This document shows, in pieces, positions 7,837 to 20,813 of a DNA stretch of 64,000 nt (the stretch's first letter is position 1; every line of letters begins with the position of its first letter). Origin of the DNA: Cupriavidus gilardii (GTDB taxonomy: Bacteria > Pseudomonadota > Gammaproteobacteria > Burkholderiales > Burkholderiaceae); assembly GCF_013314895.1 (NCBI RefSeq), contig NZ_JABTYE010000007.1, positions 124,001 through 188,000 of the forward strand. Direction: 5' to 3'. The notes under the pieces are model-generated. The model worked only from the letters and a program-made list of their open reading frames with translations. It was not told where the DNA came from and did not search any database. The position numbers and the translations under genes are program-made.

Positions 7837-8763
7837 ATGAACGAATTCCTACCTCAATTCACCCAGCAGCTGGTCAACGGCCTGACGCTGGGTGCGATCT
7901 ATGCGCTGATCGCCATCGGCTACACGATGGTCTACGGCATCATCGGCATGATCAATTTCGCCCACGGCGAGATCTACATGATCGGCGCCTATGTGGGCCT
8001 GGTAACGCTGACGGCCATCGGGGTCGCGGCCGGCTATCCGCTGCCGCTGGTGCTCGGCGCCGCGCTGCTGGTGTCGGTGATCGTCACCGGCCTGTACGGC
8101 TTCGCGGTCGAGCGGGTCGCCTACCGGCCGCTGCGCGGCGGACCGCGGCTGGTGCCCCTGATCTCCGCGATCGGCATGTCGATCTTCCTGCAGAACTACG
8201 TGCAGATCGGCCAGGGCGCACGCGACGTGTCGGTGCCGGTGCTGATCAGCGGCGCACTCGAACTCCAGATGGGCGGCGATTTCACGGTGACCGTGCCGTA
8301 TTCGCGCCTGCTGATCGTCGGCGTGACGCTGGTGCTGATGATCGCGCTGACGCTGTTCATCGGCCACTCGCGCATGGGCCGCGCCTGCCGCGCCTGCGCC
8401 GAGGACATGCGCATGGCCAATCTGCTGGGCATCGATACCAACCGCGTGATCTCCTTCACCTTCGTGCTGGGCGCGATGCTGGCCGCCGCGGGCGGCGTGC
8501 TGATCGGCCTGAGCATCGGCAAGCTGAACCCCTTCATCGGCTTCGTTGCCGGCATCAAGGCCTTCACGGCCGCCGTGCTGGGCGGCATCGGCAGCATTCC
8601 GGGCGCGATGCTCGGCGGCGTGCTGCTGGGCCTGGCCGAGACCTTCGCCTCCGGCTATATGCCGGCCGAGTACAAGGACGTGGTCGCGTTCGCCCTGCTG
8701 GTGCTGATCCTGCTGTTCCGTCCCACCGGCCTGCTCGGCAAGCCGGATGTGGAAAAAGTCTGA
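7837..8763 (+). CDS. livH: branched-chain amino acid ABC transporter permease LivH
   Basis: A 308-residue integral membrane permease with about eight hydrophobic segments. It has the LivH N-terminus ([20 protein letters not shown]) and the '[15 protein letters not shown]' motif. The cytoplasmic coupling loop that docks on the ATPases is visible as '[19 protein letters not shown]'. ATG 7837 is chosen because it precedes the conserved N-terminus; the longer frame extends through the intergenic hairpin. It pairs with LivM. Confidence 0.95.
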   Translation: MNEFLPQFTQQLVNGLTLGAIYALIAIGYTMVYGIIGMINFAHGEIYMIGAYVGLVTLTAIGVAAGYPLPLVLGAALLVSVIVTGLYGFAVERVAYRPLRGGPRLVPLISAIGMSIFLQNYVQIGQGARDVSVPVLISGALELQMGGDFTVTVPYSRLLIVGVTLVLMIALTLFIGHSRMGRACRACAEDMRMANLLGIDTNRVISFTFVLGAMLAAAGGVLIGLSIGKLNPFIGFVAGIKAFTAAVLGGIGSIPGAMLGGVLLGLAETFASGYMPAEYKDVVAFALLVLILLFRPTGLLGKPDVEKV

Positions 8764-8773
8764 GGACCGCGCC

Positions 8774-10014
<1,241 letters not shown>

Positions 10015-10018
<4 letters not shown>

Positions 10019-10790
10019 GTGCACAAAGCACAGAACTGTTGAAAGTGTCGGGCCTGCAGATGCGCTTCGGCGGCCTGCTGGCGGTGGACGGCATCGACTT
10101 CAGCGTCCGCAACGACGAGGTGTTCGCCATCATCGGCCCGAACGGCGCGGGGAAGACCACCGTCTTCAACTGTGTCGGCGGCTTCTACAAGCCCACCGCG
10201 GGCGAGGTGATGCTGGATGACCGGCCCATCGCCGGCCTGCCGAGCCATATCGTGGCGCGCCAGGGCCTGGTTCGCACGTTCCAGAACATCCGCCTGTTCA
10301 AGAACCTGACGGTGGTGGAGAACCTGCTGGTAGCGCAGCATCGCCGCGTCAAGGCGGGGCTGCTGCACGGGCTGTTCGCCACGCCCGCCTATCGCCGCGC
10401 CGAGCGCGAGGCGCTGGAGCGCGCCGCCGAATGGCTCGACCGCATGGGCCTGCGCGCGGTAGCCAACCGCGAGGCCGGCACGCTGTCGTACGGCCATCAG
10501 CGCCGGCTCGAGATCGCCCGCTGCATGATCACGCAGCCGCGCCTGCTGATGCTGGACGAGCCCGCCGCCGGTCTGAACCCGCAGGAAAAGACCGAGCTGA
10601 AGATGCTGATCGATCAGCTGCGGCGCGAGTTCGGCATCGCCGTGCTGCTGATCGAGCATGACATGAGCCTGGTGATGGGCGTGTCCGACCGCATCCTGGT
10701 GATGGAGCACGGCCGCCCGATCACCATCGGCAAACCCGAGGACGTGCGCAACGACCCGCGCGTGATCAAGGCATACCTGGGAGAGGACTG

Positions 10791-10791
<1 letters not shown>
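10015..10791 (+). CDS. livG: branched-chain amino acid ABC transporter ATP-binding protein LivG
   Basis: A 258-residue ABC ATPase. Walker A is GPNGAGKT at 41-48, the signature LSYGHQ at 157-162, and Walker B LLMLDEP at 177-183; the 'AAGLNPQE' and 'LLIEHDM' motifs are typical of LivG. It starts inside the livM stop (four-base overlap) and ends one base into livF. It works as a heterodimer with LivF on the cytoplasmic face of LivHM. Confidence 0.96.
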
Positions 10792-11492
<701 letters not shown>

Positions 11493-11506
11493 GCGGGGCA
11501 ACGACA

Positions 11507-11562
11507 CGGCCCGGCCAGCGCAGCCCCGCAACGGCTGCGTTGGCCGGGCCGCTCTTCTTTTT
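11507..11562 (+). terminator. intrinsic terminator after livF
   Basis: A long GC-rich stem (ggcccggccagcgcagcc with ggctgcgttggccgggcc) and a short loop are followed by a T-rich tail (gctcttcttttt). It closes the liv operon and isolates the iron-regulated feo promoter. Confidence 0.9.
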
Positions 11563-11631
11563 CGCCCAGTATTTGCGCTCTTCTTGCGGCACCCCACGCC
11601 AGTACGGCACATCGAGCGTGATCATATGCAG

Positions 11632-11653
11632 TACAATGCAAACGATTCTCATC
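11632..11653 (+). promoter_or_regulatory. Fur-box and -10 element upstream of feoA
   Basis: TACAAT (11632-11637) resembles a -10 box and overlaps an aatgcaaacgattctcatc sequence (11635-11653) that matches the Fur consensus GATAATGATAATCATTATC at most core positions, notably the GATTCTCAT half. Iron-bound Fur here would block feoAB transcription. A similar arrangement precedes the TonB receptor at 38635-38668. Confidence 0.65.
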
Positions 11654-11734
11654 TACGCTCGCTGATTCATCACTAAGCAAGCGGTCAGGTAGTGCCGGCG
11701 CCACGCCGGAAACCCGCCCGCGGGACCAAAGCTC

Positions 11735-12022
11735 ATGCGCTTGTCAGATTTGCCGCGGCGCACCGCGGCCATCGTACTGTCGGTCGACGACAGCACCCCG
11801 AACGATCCCATCGCCCGACGCCTGCGCGAACTCGGCTTCGTGCCCGGCGAGGCCGTGCAGATCATCACCTTCGGACCGTTCGGCAAGGACCCGCTGGTCG
11901 CCCAGGTCGGCAGCACGCGCTTCGCGCTGCGCCGCGCCGAAGCCGCCCGCGTGACGGTGCAGCCCGAGGGCGCAGCCACCGGCAATCCGACCGCTGCGGC
12001 CGATACCGCTCGTACCGCGTGA
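11735..12022 (+). CDS. feoA: ferrous iron transport protein FeoA
   Basis: A 95-residue FeoA: an SH3-like cytoplasmic protein that assists FeoB. It has 'MRLSDLPRRTAAIV' followed by 'RRLRELGFVPGEAVQII' and 'DPLVAQVGSTRFALRRAEAARV', the standard FeoA pattern. The last 20 residues are an Ala/Thr-rich tail. It lies 23 bases before feoB in the same transcript, under the Fur box at 11635-11653. Confidence 0.93.
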   Translation: MRLSDLPRRTAAIVLSVDDSTPNDPIARRLRELGFVPGEAVQIITFGPFGKDPLVAQVGSTRFALRRAEAARVTVQPEGAATGNPTAAADTARTA

Positions 12023-12045
12023 AGCGGACCGATTCGAATTACGCC

Positions 12046-13932
12046 ATGTCCGTCGCTACTTCTCCCGCCACTCCCGCTTCCGCCGCCACCGCGCAGGCCC
12101 CGCTGCGCGTCGCGCTGGTCGGCAATCCCAACTGCGGCAAGACCGCGCTGTTCAACCGGCTGACCGGCAGCCGCCAGAAGGTGGCCAACTACGCCGGCGT
12201 CACGGTCGAGCGCAAGGAAGGCTATTTCGTCGCGCCGTCCGGCCGGCAGGTCCGCATCCTCGATCTGCCCGGGGCGTACAGCCTGCACGCGACCAGCCTG
12301 GACGAAGCCATCACGCGCGACGTCTGCATGGGCAACCGCCCGGGCGAGACGGTGCCCGACCTGCTGGTGTCGGTGGTCGACGCGACCAATCTGCGGCTGC
12401 ATCTGCGTTTCGTGCTGGAACTGCGCCGCCTCGGCCTGCCGATGGTGGTGGTGCTCAATATGAGCGACGCGGCCGAACGTCGCGGCATCCGCATCGATCG
12501 CGACAAGCTCGCCGCGGCGCTGGGCGTGCCGGTGGTACAGACGGTCGCCGTGCGGCGCGGCGGCGCCGCGGCGCTGCTGTCGGTGCTCGATGGCGCGCTG
12601 CCGTCGGCCCCGCCCGCTCCGCCGGCCCAGGCCGACGACTTCGACACGCATGCCGAGGTCAAGCGCCTGCTGGACGCCGCGGTGGCGATGCCGACCGCGT
12701 CGGCAAGCCTGGAAGACCGCATCGACCGCGTGGTGCTCCATCCGGTGTTCGGCCTGGCGATCCTGGCGGTGCTGCTGTTCCTGATGTTCCAGGCGGTGTT
12801 CTCGTGGGCCGAGCCGGTCATGGAAGGCATCGAGGGGGGCGTGGCGTATGCCGGCGAACTGGTCGGGGGCCTGCTGCCCGACGGACTGCTGCGCAGCCTG
12901 ATCGTCGACGGCCTGATCGCCGGCCTGGGCAGCGTGGTGGTGTTCCTGCCGCAGATCCTGATCCTGTTCCTGTTCATCCTGACGCTGGAGGAATCGGGCT
13001 ACCTGCCGCGCGCGGCCTTCCTGCTCGATCGCCTAATGATGGGCGCCGGGCTGTCGGGCCGATCGTTCATCCCGCTGCTGTCGAGCTTCGCCTGCGCGAT
13101 TCCCGGCATCATGGCGACCCGCACGATCCAGGATCCACGCGACCGCCTGACCACGATTCTGGTCGCGCCGCTGATGACCTGCTCGGCGCGGCTGCCGGTC
13201 TATGCGCTGCTGATCGGCGCCTTCATTCCGGCGGACACGGTGATGGGCGTGTTCAACCTGCAGGGGCTGGTGCTGTTCGCGCTTTATGTGGCCGGCATCG
13301 TCAGTGCGCTGGTGGTCGCCTATGCGCTGAAGTTCTTCCGCCGCGACCGCACCGAGCATCCGCTGCTGATGGAGCTGCCGGCCTACCGCATTCCGAATCC
13401 GCGCGACGTGCTGATCGGCCTGTGGGAACGCGCCCGCATCTTCCTGTCGCGCGTCGGCAAGGTGATCCTGACACTGACCGTGCTGCTGTGGTTCCTGGCT
13501 ACCTTCCCGGCGCCGCCGGAAGGCGCGACGCTGCCGCCGATCGACTACAGCTTTGCCGGCATGATCGGCCACGCGCTGGAGAAGGTGTTTGCGCCGGTCG
13601 GCTTCAACTGGCAGATCTGTATCGCGCTGGTGCCGGGCCTGGCGGCGCGCGAGGTCGCGGTCGGCGCGCTGGCAACCGTCTACGCGCTGTCGGGCAGCGA
13701 AGACACGGTGGCCGCGCAACTGGCGCCGATGATCGCCGCGCAGTGGTCGCTGGCCACCGCGCTCGCGCTGCTGGCGTGGTTCGTGTTCGCGCCGCAGTGC
13801 ATCTCGACGCTGGCGGTGATCCGCCGCGAGACCAACTCGTGGAAGGTGATGGCGGCCTCCACGCTCTATCTCGCGGGCCTGGGGTATCTGGCGGCATTCG
13901 TCACCTATCGCGTGGCGCTGCTGTTCAGCTGA
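12046..13932 (+). CDS. feoB: ferrous iron transporter FeoB
   Basis: A 628-residue Fe(II) permease of the inner membrane. The N-terminal G domain has G1 GNPNCGKT (26-33), the G2 Thr at 53, G3 DLPG (73-76) and G4 NMSD (138-141). A helical GDI-like linker and a membrane part with two Gate repeats follow, including the Cys-containing 'SSFACAIPGIMATR' segment. It is shorter than E. coli FeoB (773) but in range for beta-proteobacteria. The chosen ATG at 12046 gives the normal N-terminus; the longer frame upstream overlaps feoA out of frame. Confidence 0.96.
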   Translation: MSVATSPATPASAATAQAPLRVALVGNPNCGKTALFNRLTGSRQKVANYAGVTVERKEGYFVAPSGRQVRILDLPGAYSLHATSLDEAITRDVCMGNRPGETVPDLLVSVVDATNLRLHLRFVLELRRLGLPMVVVLNMSDAAERRGIRIDRDKLAAALGVPVVQTVAVRRGGAAALLSVLDGALPSAPPAPPAQADDFDTHAEVKRLLDAAVAMPTASASLEDRIDRVVLHPVFGLAILAVLLFLMFQAVFSWAEPVMEGIEGGVAYAGELVGGLLPDGLLRSLIVDGLIAGLGSVVVFLPQILILFLFILTLEESGYLPRAAFLLDRLMMGAGLSGRSFIPLLSSFACAIPGIMATRTIQDPRDRLTTILVAPLMTCSARLPVYALLIGAFIPADTVMGVFNLQGLVLFALYVAGIVSALVVAYALKFFRRDRTEHPLLMELPAYRIPNPRDVLIGLWERARIFLSRVGKVILTLTVLLWFLATFPAPPEGATLPPIDYSFAGMIGHALEKVFAPVGFNWQICIALVPGLAAREVAVGALATVYALSGSEDTVAAQLAPMIAAQWSLATALALLAWFVFAPQCISTLAVIRRETNSWKVMAASTLYLAGLGYLAAFVTYRVALLFS

Positions 13933-13949
13933 GGCGGCCGGAAGCCATC

Positions 13950-14270
13950 ATGCCGCTCTATCACGTCGTCGAATCCGTGCTGGTGCCGCTGATCGTGCTG
14001 GTATGCGCGCTGTCGGTGGCGGCGCGCTATATGCCGCGCACGCGCGAGCGCGCCAAGGCCGCGCTGGCCGCCAGCCTTGGCGGCGCGCAGGCACGCGGAT
14101 GGCGCGCGCGGCTGGTGGCCCGGCTGGCGCCGCAGGCGGTGGCGTCGGGGTGCGCGACTGGTTGCGACAGCGGCGGCTGCAACAGCTGCGACAGCAATAC
14201 GTCGAACGCCACGCCGCTGCCCGAGGAAAAACCGATTCGCATCGTGCGCAAGCCGCAAGGCAAAAGTTAG
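13950..14270 (+). CDS. small Cys-rich membrane protein of the feo operon
   Basis: A 106-residue protein, 17 bases after feoB. It has one N-terminal hydrophobic helix (about residues 5-25, ESVLVPLIVLVCALSVAA), a basic stretch, then a dense Cys cluster CATGCDSGGCNSC near residues 68-80 and a charged tail. It resembles in layout the FeoB-associated Cys-rich membrane proteins known in other phyla, which are thought to help iron transport or bind metal, but I cannot confirm homology. The operon position argues for a role in Fe(II) handling at the membrane. Confidence 0.8.
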   Translation: MPLYHVVESVLVPLIVLVCALSVAARYMPRTRERAKAALAASLGGAQARGWRARLVARLAPQAVASGCATGCDSGGCNSCDSNTSNATPLPEEKPIRIVRKPQGKS

Positions 14271-14314
14271 GCCGCGATACTCGACCAGGCGCGCCGTAGC
14301 ACGCAGCAGCAGAA

Positions 14315-14345
14315 TGGGCCAGCTTTTGCTGGCCCTTTGCTTTAG
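14315..14345 (+). terminator. intrinsic terminator after the feo operon
   Basis: The stem gggccagc/gctggccc with a tttt loop is followed by tttgcttta. It closes feoA-feoB and the Cys-rich gene. Confidence 0.85.
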
Positions 14346-14414
14346 GTCAAACGGGTCCGCAGGTACCAGGGGCACACTCGGCATGGGGTCTTTCCCAGTC
14401 CTGTCGATAACAAC

Positions 14415-15110
14415 ATGAGCCCGATGCAATCTCCTCGTCTCCGTTCGACCGCCGCCCTCTCCGGCCTGATCGCCGCGATGATGGCTTTCTCCCCTCTGCA
14501 CGCCACCGCCGCCGATGCCGCCGATGCCGCCGGCGCCGCAGCCGGCACGCCAGCCGGTACCCACCCGGAAGGCAACTGGATGGTCCGCCTGCGCGGCACC
14601 TATCTCGACTTTGCGCAGAAGTCCGATCCCGTCGGCGGTGTTGGTGACGCGGACCGGATCGGCGTCAACAACAAGTGGATCCCGGAGCTCGATGTCACCT
14701 ATTTCTTCACGCCGCATATCGCCGCGGAACTGGTGCTGACCATCCCGCAGAAGCACGACGTCTACCTCGACGGCAACCGGATCGGATCGTTCAAGCATCT
14801 GCCGCCGACGCTGCTGGTGCAGTACCACTTGCTGCCGCATGCCACCTTCCGGCCCTATATCGGCGCGGGGCTGAACTTCACGCGGATCTGGGGCGCCGAT
14901 ATCGCCGGCAATACGCTGTCGCTGGACCGCTGGAGCATCGCCCCCGCGCTGCAGATCGGCATGGACTACCGGCTGACGCGCAGCTGGTATCTCAATGCGG
15001 ACATCAAGAAGGTGTGGCTCTCCAGCGATGTGAAGGCGGCCGGCGCCAAGGTGTCGGAAGTCAAGCTGGATCCCTGGCTGTTCAGCGTCGGCGTGGGATA
15101 TCGGTTCTGA
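14415..15110 (+). CDS. OmpW-family outer membrane protein
   Basis: A 231-residue small beta-barrel. It has a Sec signal peptide of about 32 residues, a region 'GNWMVRLRGTYLDFAQKSD', the OmpW-type 'PELDVTYFFTPHIAAELVLT' and 'LPPTLLVQYHL' strands, and ends in YRF, the outer-membrane insertion signal. OmpW proteins form eight-stranded channels for small hydrophobic compounds and often respond to stress or oxygen. It is a single-gene unit after the feo terminator. Confidence 0.93.
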   Translation: MSPMQSPRLRSTAALSGLIAAMMAFSPLHATAADAADAAGAAAGTPAGTHPEGNWMVRLRGTYLDFAQKSDPVGGVGDADRIGVNNKWIPELDVTYFFTPHIAAELVLTIPQKHDVYLDGNRIGSFKHLPPTLLVQYHLLPHATFRPYIGAGLNFTRIWGADIAGNTLSLDRWSIAPALQIGMDYRLTRSWYLNADIKKVWLSSDVKAAGAKVSEVKLDPWLFSVGVGYRF

Positions 15111-15259
15111 GGACCGGTGCTTTTTGGCACGCAGAAACGGGTACGCTCGTCCCTCGCTGCCTCTGTTGCGGACCGATGAAACGCCCCCAGGCTGGTCGCC
15201 ATGGGGGCTGCTTCGCACGGCGCGGAACGGCACGGCGTGGCGCGCCAGCTGCGCACGGC

Positions 15260-16672
15260 TCAGATCGCGGTGCCCGCAATCGTCACCGACAACCGTTGCC
15301 CGGTCTTCCTGACGCTGCAGCTCGCGGTCAGCGAGAAGTCGCCCGGGGTTAATGGCGTCACGCCGACCTGGCCCGGATGCGTTGCCGGGGTGACGGCGAC
15401 ATTGCCGGCCTGCTGCCAATCCCAGGCCTCGCACTCCAGGAACGTCAGCGCGTTGCCGCGATGCCTGACGGTCGCGGTGACCGGGATCGGCAGCGGCGGC
15501 ATCGTGGCGATGCGCAGCGGTTGCGGGCCGTCGTAGACCAGCGCCCAGGTCGGCTGCTCGGTCACCGTCAGGCCGGCACTCGGCGTGGCGTCCAGCGCCT
15601 TGCTGGAGGCCGTGATCTTCAACAGGCTCTGCAGCGGATCGGCGCCATTGGGGCGGCTCGTGTTCAGCGTGAAGCCGCGCCCGCTCGCAGTGGACTGCGC
15701 ATTGGCTTGGACCGACAGCGACGGCGAAGTACTGGCGTACGACCATTGGCCGTCGAACTGCGCGGTCGCATCAAGGCCGTCGCTGCGCATCACGCGGGCC
15801 GACAGCGTGGCCGGATAGCCGTTCAGGATAGAGATCGCGTCGATCGGCGCGCCGTTGCGCAGCAGCTCCAGCGTGTAGGCGTAGCTGCCGTTCTTCAGCA
15901 CGACGACGGCGATCCGCGCGGCCAGCGCGACGCCATTGGGCGCCGTGACGCCGACCGTGACCGTGCCCTCGAGCGTGCTGGTGGTCGACGGATTGACGCC
16001 GTGCAGCGTCGCGCGCTCGCGATCCGCACTGAGCTGTATGCCGGCGGCCGAGCTGGCCCAGGCCCAGTCATGCACCGCGCCCGACACATCGATCCCGTCG
16101 CCATCGAGCAGCGTGGCGCGGATCTGCCGGGTTTCGCCGTTGGCCAGCGTCAGCAGCGGATGCGACACCGCAAGGCTGTAGTTGTTGCTGGCCGCGACGG
16201 TGATCGTGGCCGTCTGTACCGGCAGCGCGATCGCCCTGCCGTCGGCACCGTGGATGGTCGCGGCGACCTGCACGTTGACGGTACCCGCCGCGATGCCGGT
16301 CACGACAGCGGCGCCGGCAACGTCGGCGCTCTGCGTCACCGTTGCGACCGCGGGATCGGACGAGGTCCACGCGTAGCTGCCTTGGGCGGTGACATCCTTG
16401 CCGTTGCTGTCGACCACGACGGCGGCCAGTGTCAGCGTGCGGCCCACGCCGACCTGTCCCGCCGATTGTCCGAGTGTCACGGTATAGCTGACCGTCGTTG
16501 GGGAACCGTTAGACCCGGGACCTGAAGCGCTGCCGGAACCGGAGCCCGATCCCGCGCTGGGACCCGCCCCCGCACCATCGCCGCCGCCCCCTCCGCCACA
16601 TGCGGCCAATACCATCACTGTGAGCGTCGCCGCAATCCAGGCGAGCGCCTTCGACCCCGTTGCCGTTCTCAT
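15260..16672 (-). CDS. Ig-like-domain lipoprotein
   Basis: A 470-residue predicted lipoprotein. The signal peptide ends in the lipobox LAAC with Cys25, followed by a Gly/Ser-rich linker (about residues 26-55). Residues 60-150 look like a BIG2-type bacterial Ig domain (LGQSAGQVGVGRTLTLAAVV; 'WTSSDPAVATV'), and weaker Ig-like repeats continue to the end. It is probably an outer-membrane surface or periplasmic protein of unknown role, not obviously linked to its neighbours. It is convergent with ompW. Confidence 0.8.
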   Translation of the reverse strand: MRTATGSKALAWIAATLTVMVLAACGGGGGGDGAGAGPSAGSGSGSGSASGPGSNGSPTTVSYTVTLGQSAGQVGVGRTLTLAAVVVDSNGKDVTAQGSYAWTSSDPAVATVTQSADVAGAAVVTGIAAGTVNVQVAATIHGADGRAIALPVQTATITVAASNNYSLAVSHPLLTLANGETRQIRATLLDGDGIDVSGAVHDWAWASSAAGIQLSADRERATLHGVNPSTTSTLEGTVTVGVTAPNGVALAARIAVVVLKNGSYAYTLELLRNGAPIDAISILNGYPATLSARVMRSDGLDATAQFDGQWSYASTSPSLSVQANAQSTASGRGFTLNTSRPNGADPLQSLLKITASSKALDATPSAGLTVTEQPTWALVYDGPQPLRIATMPPLPIPVTATVRHRGNALTFLECEAWDWQQAGNVAVTPATHPGQVGVTPLTPGDFSLTASCSVRKTGQRLSVTIAGTAI

Positions 16673-16978
16673 GATGTCTCCCCGTTGGCTGGGACAATGT
16701 CCCCCTTCAGGCTAGGCGCGACGCGCGCGTCGCTGTACCGGCCAAGCGGTGGACCATCGCCGCGGTTTGCGTGTGGCAGCACGCGTTCAGGTACGAGGCG
16801 CAGAGCGCGATCTCGTCCATGTGGGCGAGACCGCGGTGTGGTGCCGCACCGCCGCAGCGCGGGTGCGTGCTTGACGAGTCGACGCTCGATGCACTACGCT
16901 TGGTGGCTTCTACACCGTCGATTCCGTCGATTCCGTCGAATCTCGTCGAATCTCGACACCCTCATACCAGCCAGCACG
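16673..16978. other. intergenic region upstream of the leuA leader
   Basis: Between the lipoprotein start and the proposed leader peptide I see no gene. It should hold the lipoprotein promoter and the leuA promoter. A short tandem repeat (16915-16955) lies near its 3' end. Confidence 0.5.
16915..16955. repeat. short tandem repeat (about 9 bp)
   Basis: ccgtcgatt is repeated almost exactly, then drifts into ctcgtcgaa copies. It lies 25 bases before the proposed leader ATG. Confidence 0.7.
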
Positions 16979-18992
<2,014 letters not shown>

Positions 18993-19026
18993 GATACGCG
19001 GCTGGTCCCGCAACACCCGTGGTCTG

Positions 19027-19152
19027 CTCCCGTCTTCCGCCTGCGGGAGACGGGCTAGGGAGAGGGCAAGGCTTTAGCGCTGGCGATACCGCTTGAGGTT
19101 TGCTGGCGCCCATTGCCCTCTCCCCTACCCCTCTCCCGCAAGCGGGAGAGGG
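19027..19152. repeat. pair of REP-like palindromes between convergent leuA and amn
   Basis: The first hairpin pairs cccgtct (19029-19035) with agacggg (19048-19054). The second is a perfect ccctctcccgc-aa-gcgggagaggg (19129-19152). The spacer carries agggagagggcaa and ttgccctctcccct in opposite orientation, so the two face each other. It is the same family as 5226-5341 and may act as a two-way terminator for the convergent genes. Confidence 0.85.
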
Positions 19153-19183
19153 AACATCAGTGGGATACAGGCGTTATCGCGGC

Positions 19184-20662
19184 TTACCGGAACGCCGGCT
19201 CGTCGAAGCTGCGTAGCTTGCGCGAATGCAGCGCCTCGACGCCGCTCTCGCGCAGGATGCGGATGGCTTCGAGGCCGATTGTCATATGCTGGCTGACGCG
19301 CTGGCGATAGAAGGCGTTGGCCATGCCGCGCAGCTTCAATTCGCCATGCAGCGGCTTGTCGGACACGCATAGCAGCGTGCCGTAGGGCACGCGCAGGCGG
19401 AAGCCGTTGGCGGCCACCGTCGCGCTTTCCATATCGATCGCGATCGCGCGCGACTGGTTGAAGCGCGCGTACAGCGTCTTCGATTTCAACTCCCAATTGC
19501 GATCGTCGGTGGAGACCACGGTGCCGGTTCGCATCCGCGTCTTCATCTCGTTGCCCGACAGCCCGGTCACGCGCGCCACCGCCTCCTGCAGCGCGACCTG
19601 GATCTCGGCGATCGGCGGGACCGGCACCCATGGCGGCAGGTCCTGGTCCAGCACGTGGTCGTCGCGCACATAGGCGTGCGCCAGCACGTAGTCGCCAAGC
19701 TGCTGCGAGCGGCGCAGGCCGCCGCAGTGGCCCACCATCAGCCAGCAGTGCGGGCGCAGCACCGCCAGATGGTCGGTCATTGTCTTGGCGTTGGACGGGC
19801 CGACGCCGATATTGACCAGCGTGACCCCGAGCCGGTCCTCGCGCACCAGGTGGTAGGCCGGCATCTGCGGCAGCGCGCGTGGATACAGCGCGAGATCGGG
19901 CTCCGCCTCGCCGTGGTTCTGCACGATATCGCCAGGCTCGACGAAGCGGACGTACTCGTCGCCATCGCCGTCTCTCATCAGCGAGCGGCCCAGCGCAACG
20001 AACTCGTCGACATAGCGCTGGTAGTTGGTAAACAGCACGAAACGCTGGAAGTGCTGCGGCGCCGTGCCGGTGTAGTGGTACAGACGTTGCAGCGCCAGAT
20101 CGACGCGCTCGGCGGGAAACAGCGACAGCGGCCAGGCCTCGCCCGGCACCGGCTCATAGGTGCCGTTGGCAATCGCATCGTCGATGCGGCTGAGCTCGGG
20201 CAGCACGAACGATGCCTCGAGTTCGCGCGCCTGGGTATAGCTGATGTCGGTGGTCGAGGCCTCGATCACGAAGGGCAGCGGTATCGGCCGCCGACTGGTG
20301 CCGACCACTACCGGCACGCGGTGATAGCGCATCAGCCGTTCGATCTGGTCGCGGTAGTAGTCCGCAAAAAGATCGGGCCGTGTCACGGTGGTGCCATAAA
20401 CCCCGGGGTATGCCACAGTGCCCCACGAGGGCCGGCTGTCGGTCACCATCGTTTCGATATTGACCGAGATGCCCAGATAGGGATAACAGGCGTGGGCGGC
20501 GGACGGCAGCGGCTCGCCGCGGGCAAAGGCATCGAAGCGCGCGCGCACCGCGCCAACCGCGTTGTCGTAGATTTCGCCGATGCGCGCCAGCGCGGCTTCG
20601 GGGTCCGTGAACTCGGCCAACTGGTCGGCCGGATGGGCGGAAGAGAAGATCGAGGCTTGCAT
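19184..20662 (-). CDS. amn: AMP nucleosidase
   Basis: A 492-residue enzyme that splits AMP into adenine and ribose 5-phosphate, helping to control AMP level. It aligns along its whole length with E. coli Amn (484): 'ITRP.LF' near the N-terminus, 'VLFTNYQRYVDEFV', 'VTLVNIGVGPSNAKTMTDHL', 'WLMVGHCGGLR', 'TGTVVSTDDRNWEL' and the C-terminal 'HSRKLRSFDEPAFR'. I use the ATG at 20662 (MQASIFSS); an in-frame ATG at 20674 is possible, and the longer frame runs into a REP element. Confidence 0.96.
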   Translation of the reverse strand: MQASIFSSAHPADQLAEFTDPEAALARIGEIYDNAVGAVRARFDAFARGEPLPSAAHACYPYLGISVNIETMVTDSRPSWGTVAYPGVYGTTVTRPDLFADYYRDQIERLMRYHRVPVVVGTSRRPIPLPFVIEASTTDISYTQARELEASFVLPELSRIDDAIANGTYEPVPGEAWPLSLFPAERVDLALQRLYHYTGTAPQHFQRFVLFTNYQRYVDEFVALGRSLMRDGDGDEYVRFVEPGDIVQNHGEAEPDLALYPRALPQMPAYHLVREDRLGVTLVNIGVGPSNAKTMTDHLAVLRPHCWLMVGHCGGLRRSQQLGDYVLAHAYVRDDHVLDQDLPPWVPVPPIAEIQVALQEAVARVTGLSGNEMKTRMRTGTVVSTDDRNWELKSKTLYARFNQSRAIAIDMESATVAANGFRLRVPYGTLLCVSDKPLHGELKLRGMANAFYRQRVSQHMTIGLEAIRILRESGVEALHSRKLRSFDEPAFR

Positions 20663-20731
20663 GGCGACGATCATACTCCGGCCCGCACGTGCACGGCACA
20701 CGACCGTACTGGCTACTCGGGAAACCGTCGC

Positions 20732-20806
20732 CACGTCGTTCCCGCGAAGGCGGGAATCCAGCGTCTTTTGCAAGTCGCCGGGTCCCCGCTTGCGCGGGGA
20801 CGACAA
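20732..20806. repeat. REP-like element (facing hairpins)
   Basis: A cgtcgttcccgcgaaggcgg type hairpin is followed by ccagcgtcttttgc and then a gtccccgc-ttgc-gcggggac hairpin (20782-20801), ending in gac. This 'cccgcgaaggcgggaatcc' module is a dispersed intergenic repeat in many proteobacterial genomes. It lies between the TctC stop and the amn start. Confidence 0.8.
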
Positions 20807-20813
20807 CATTCGT

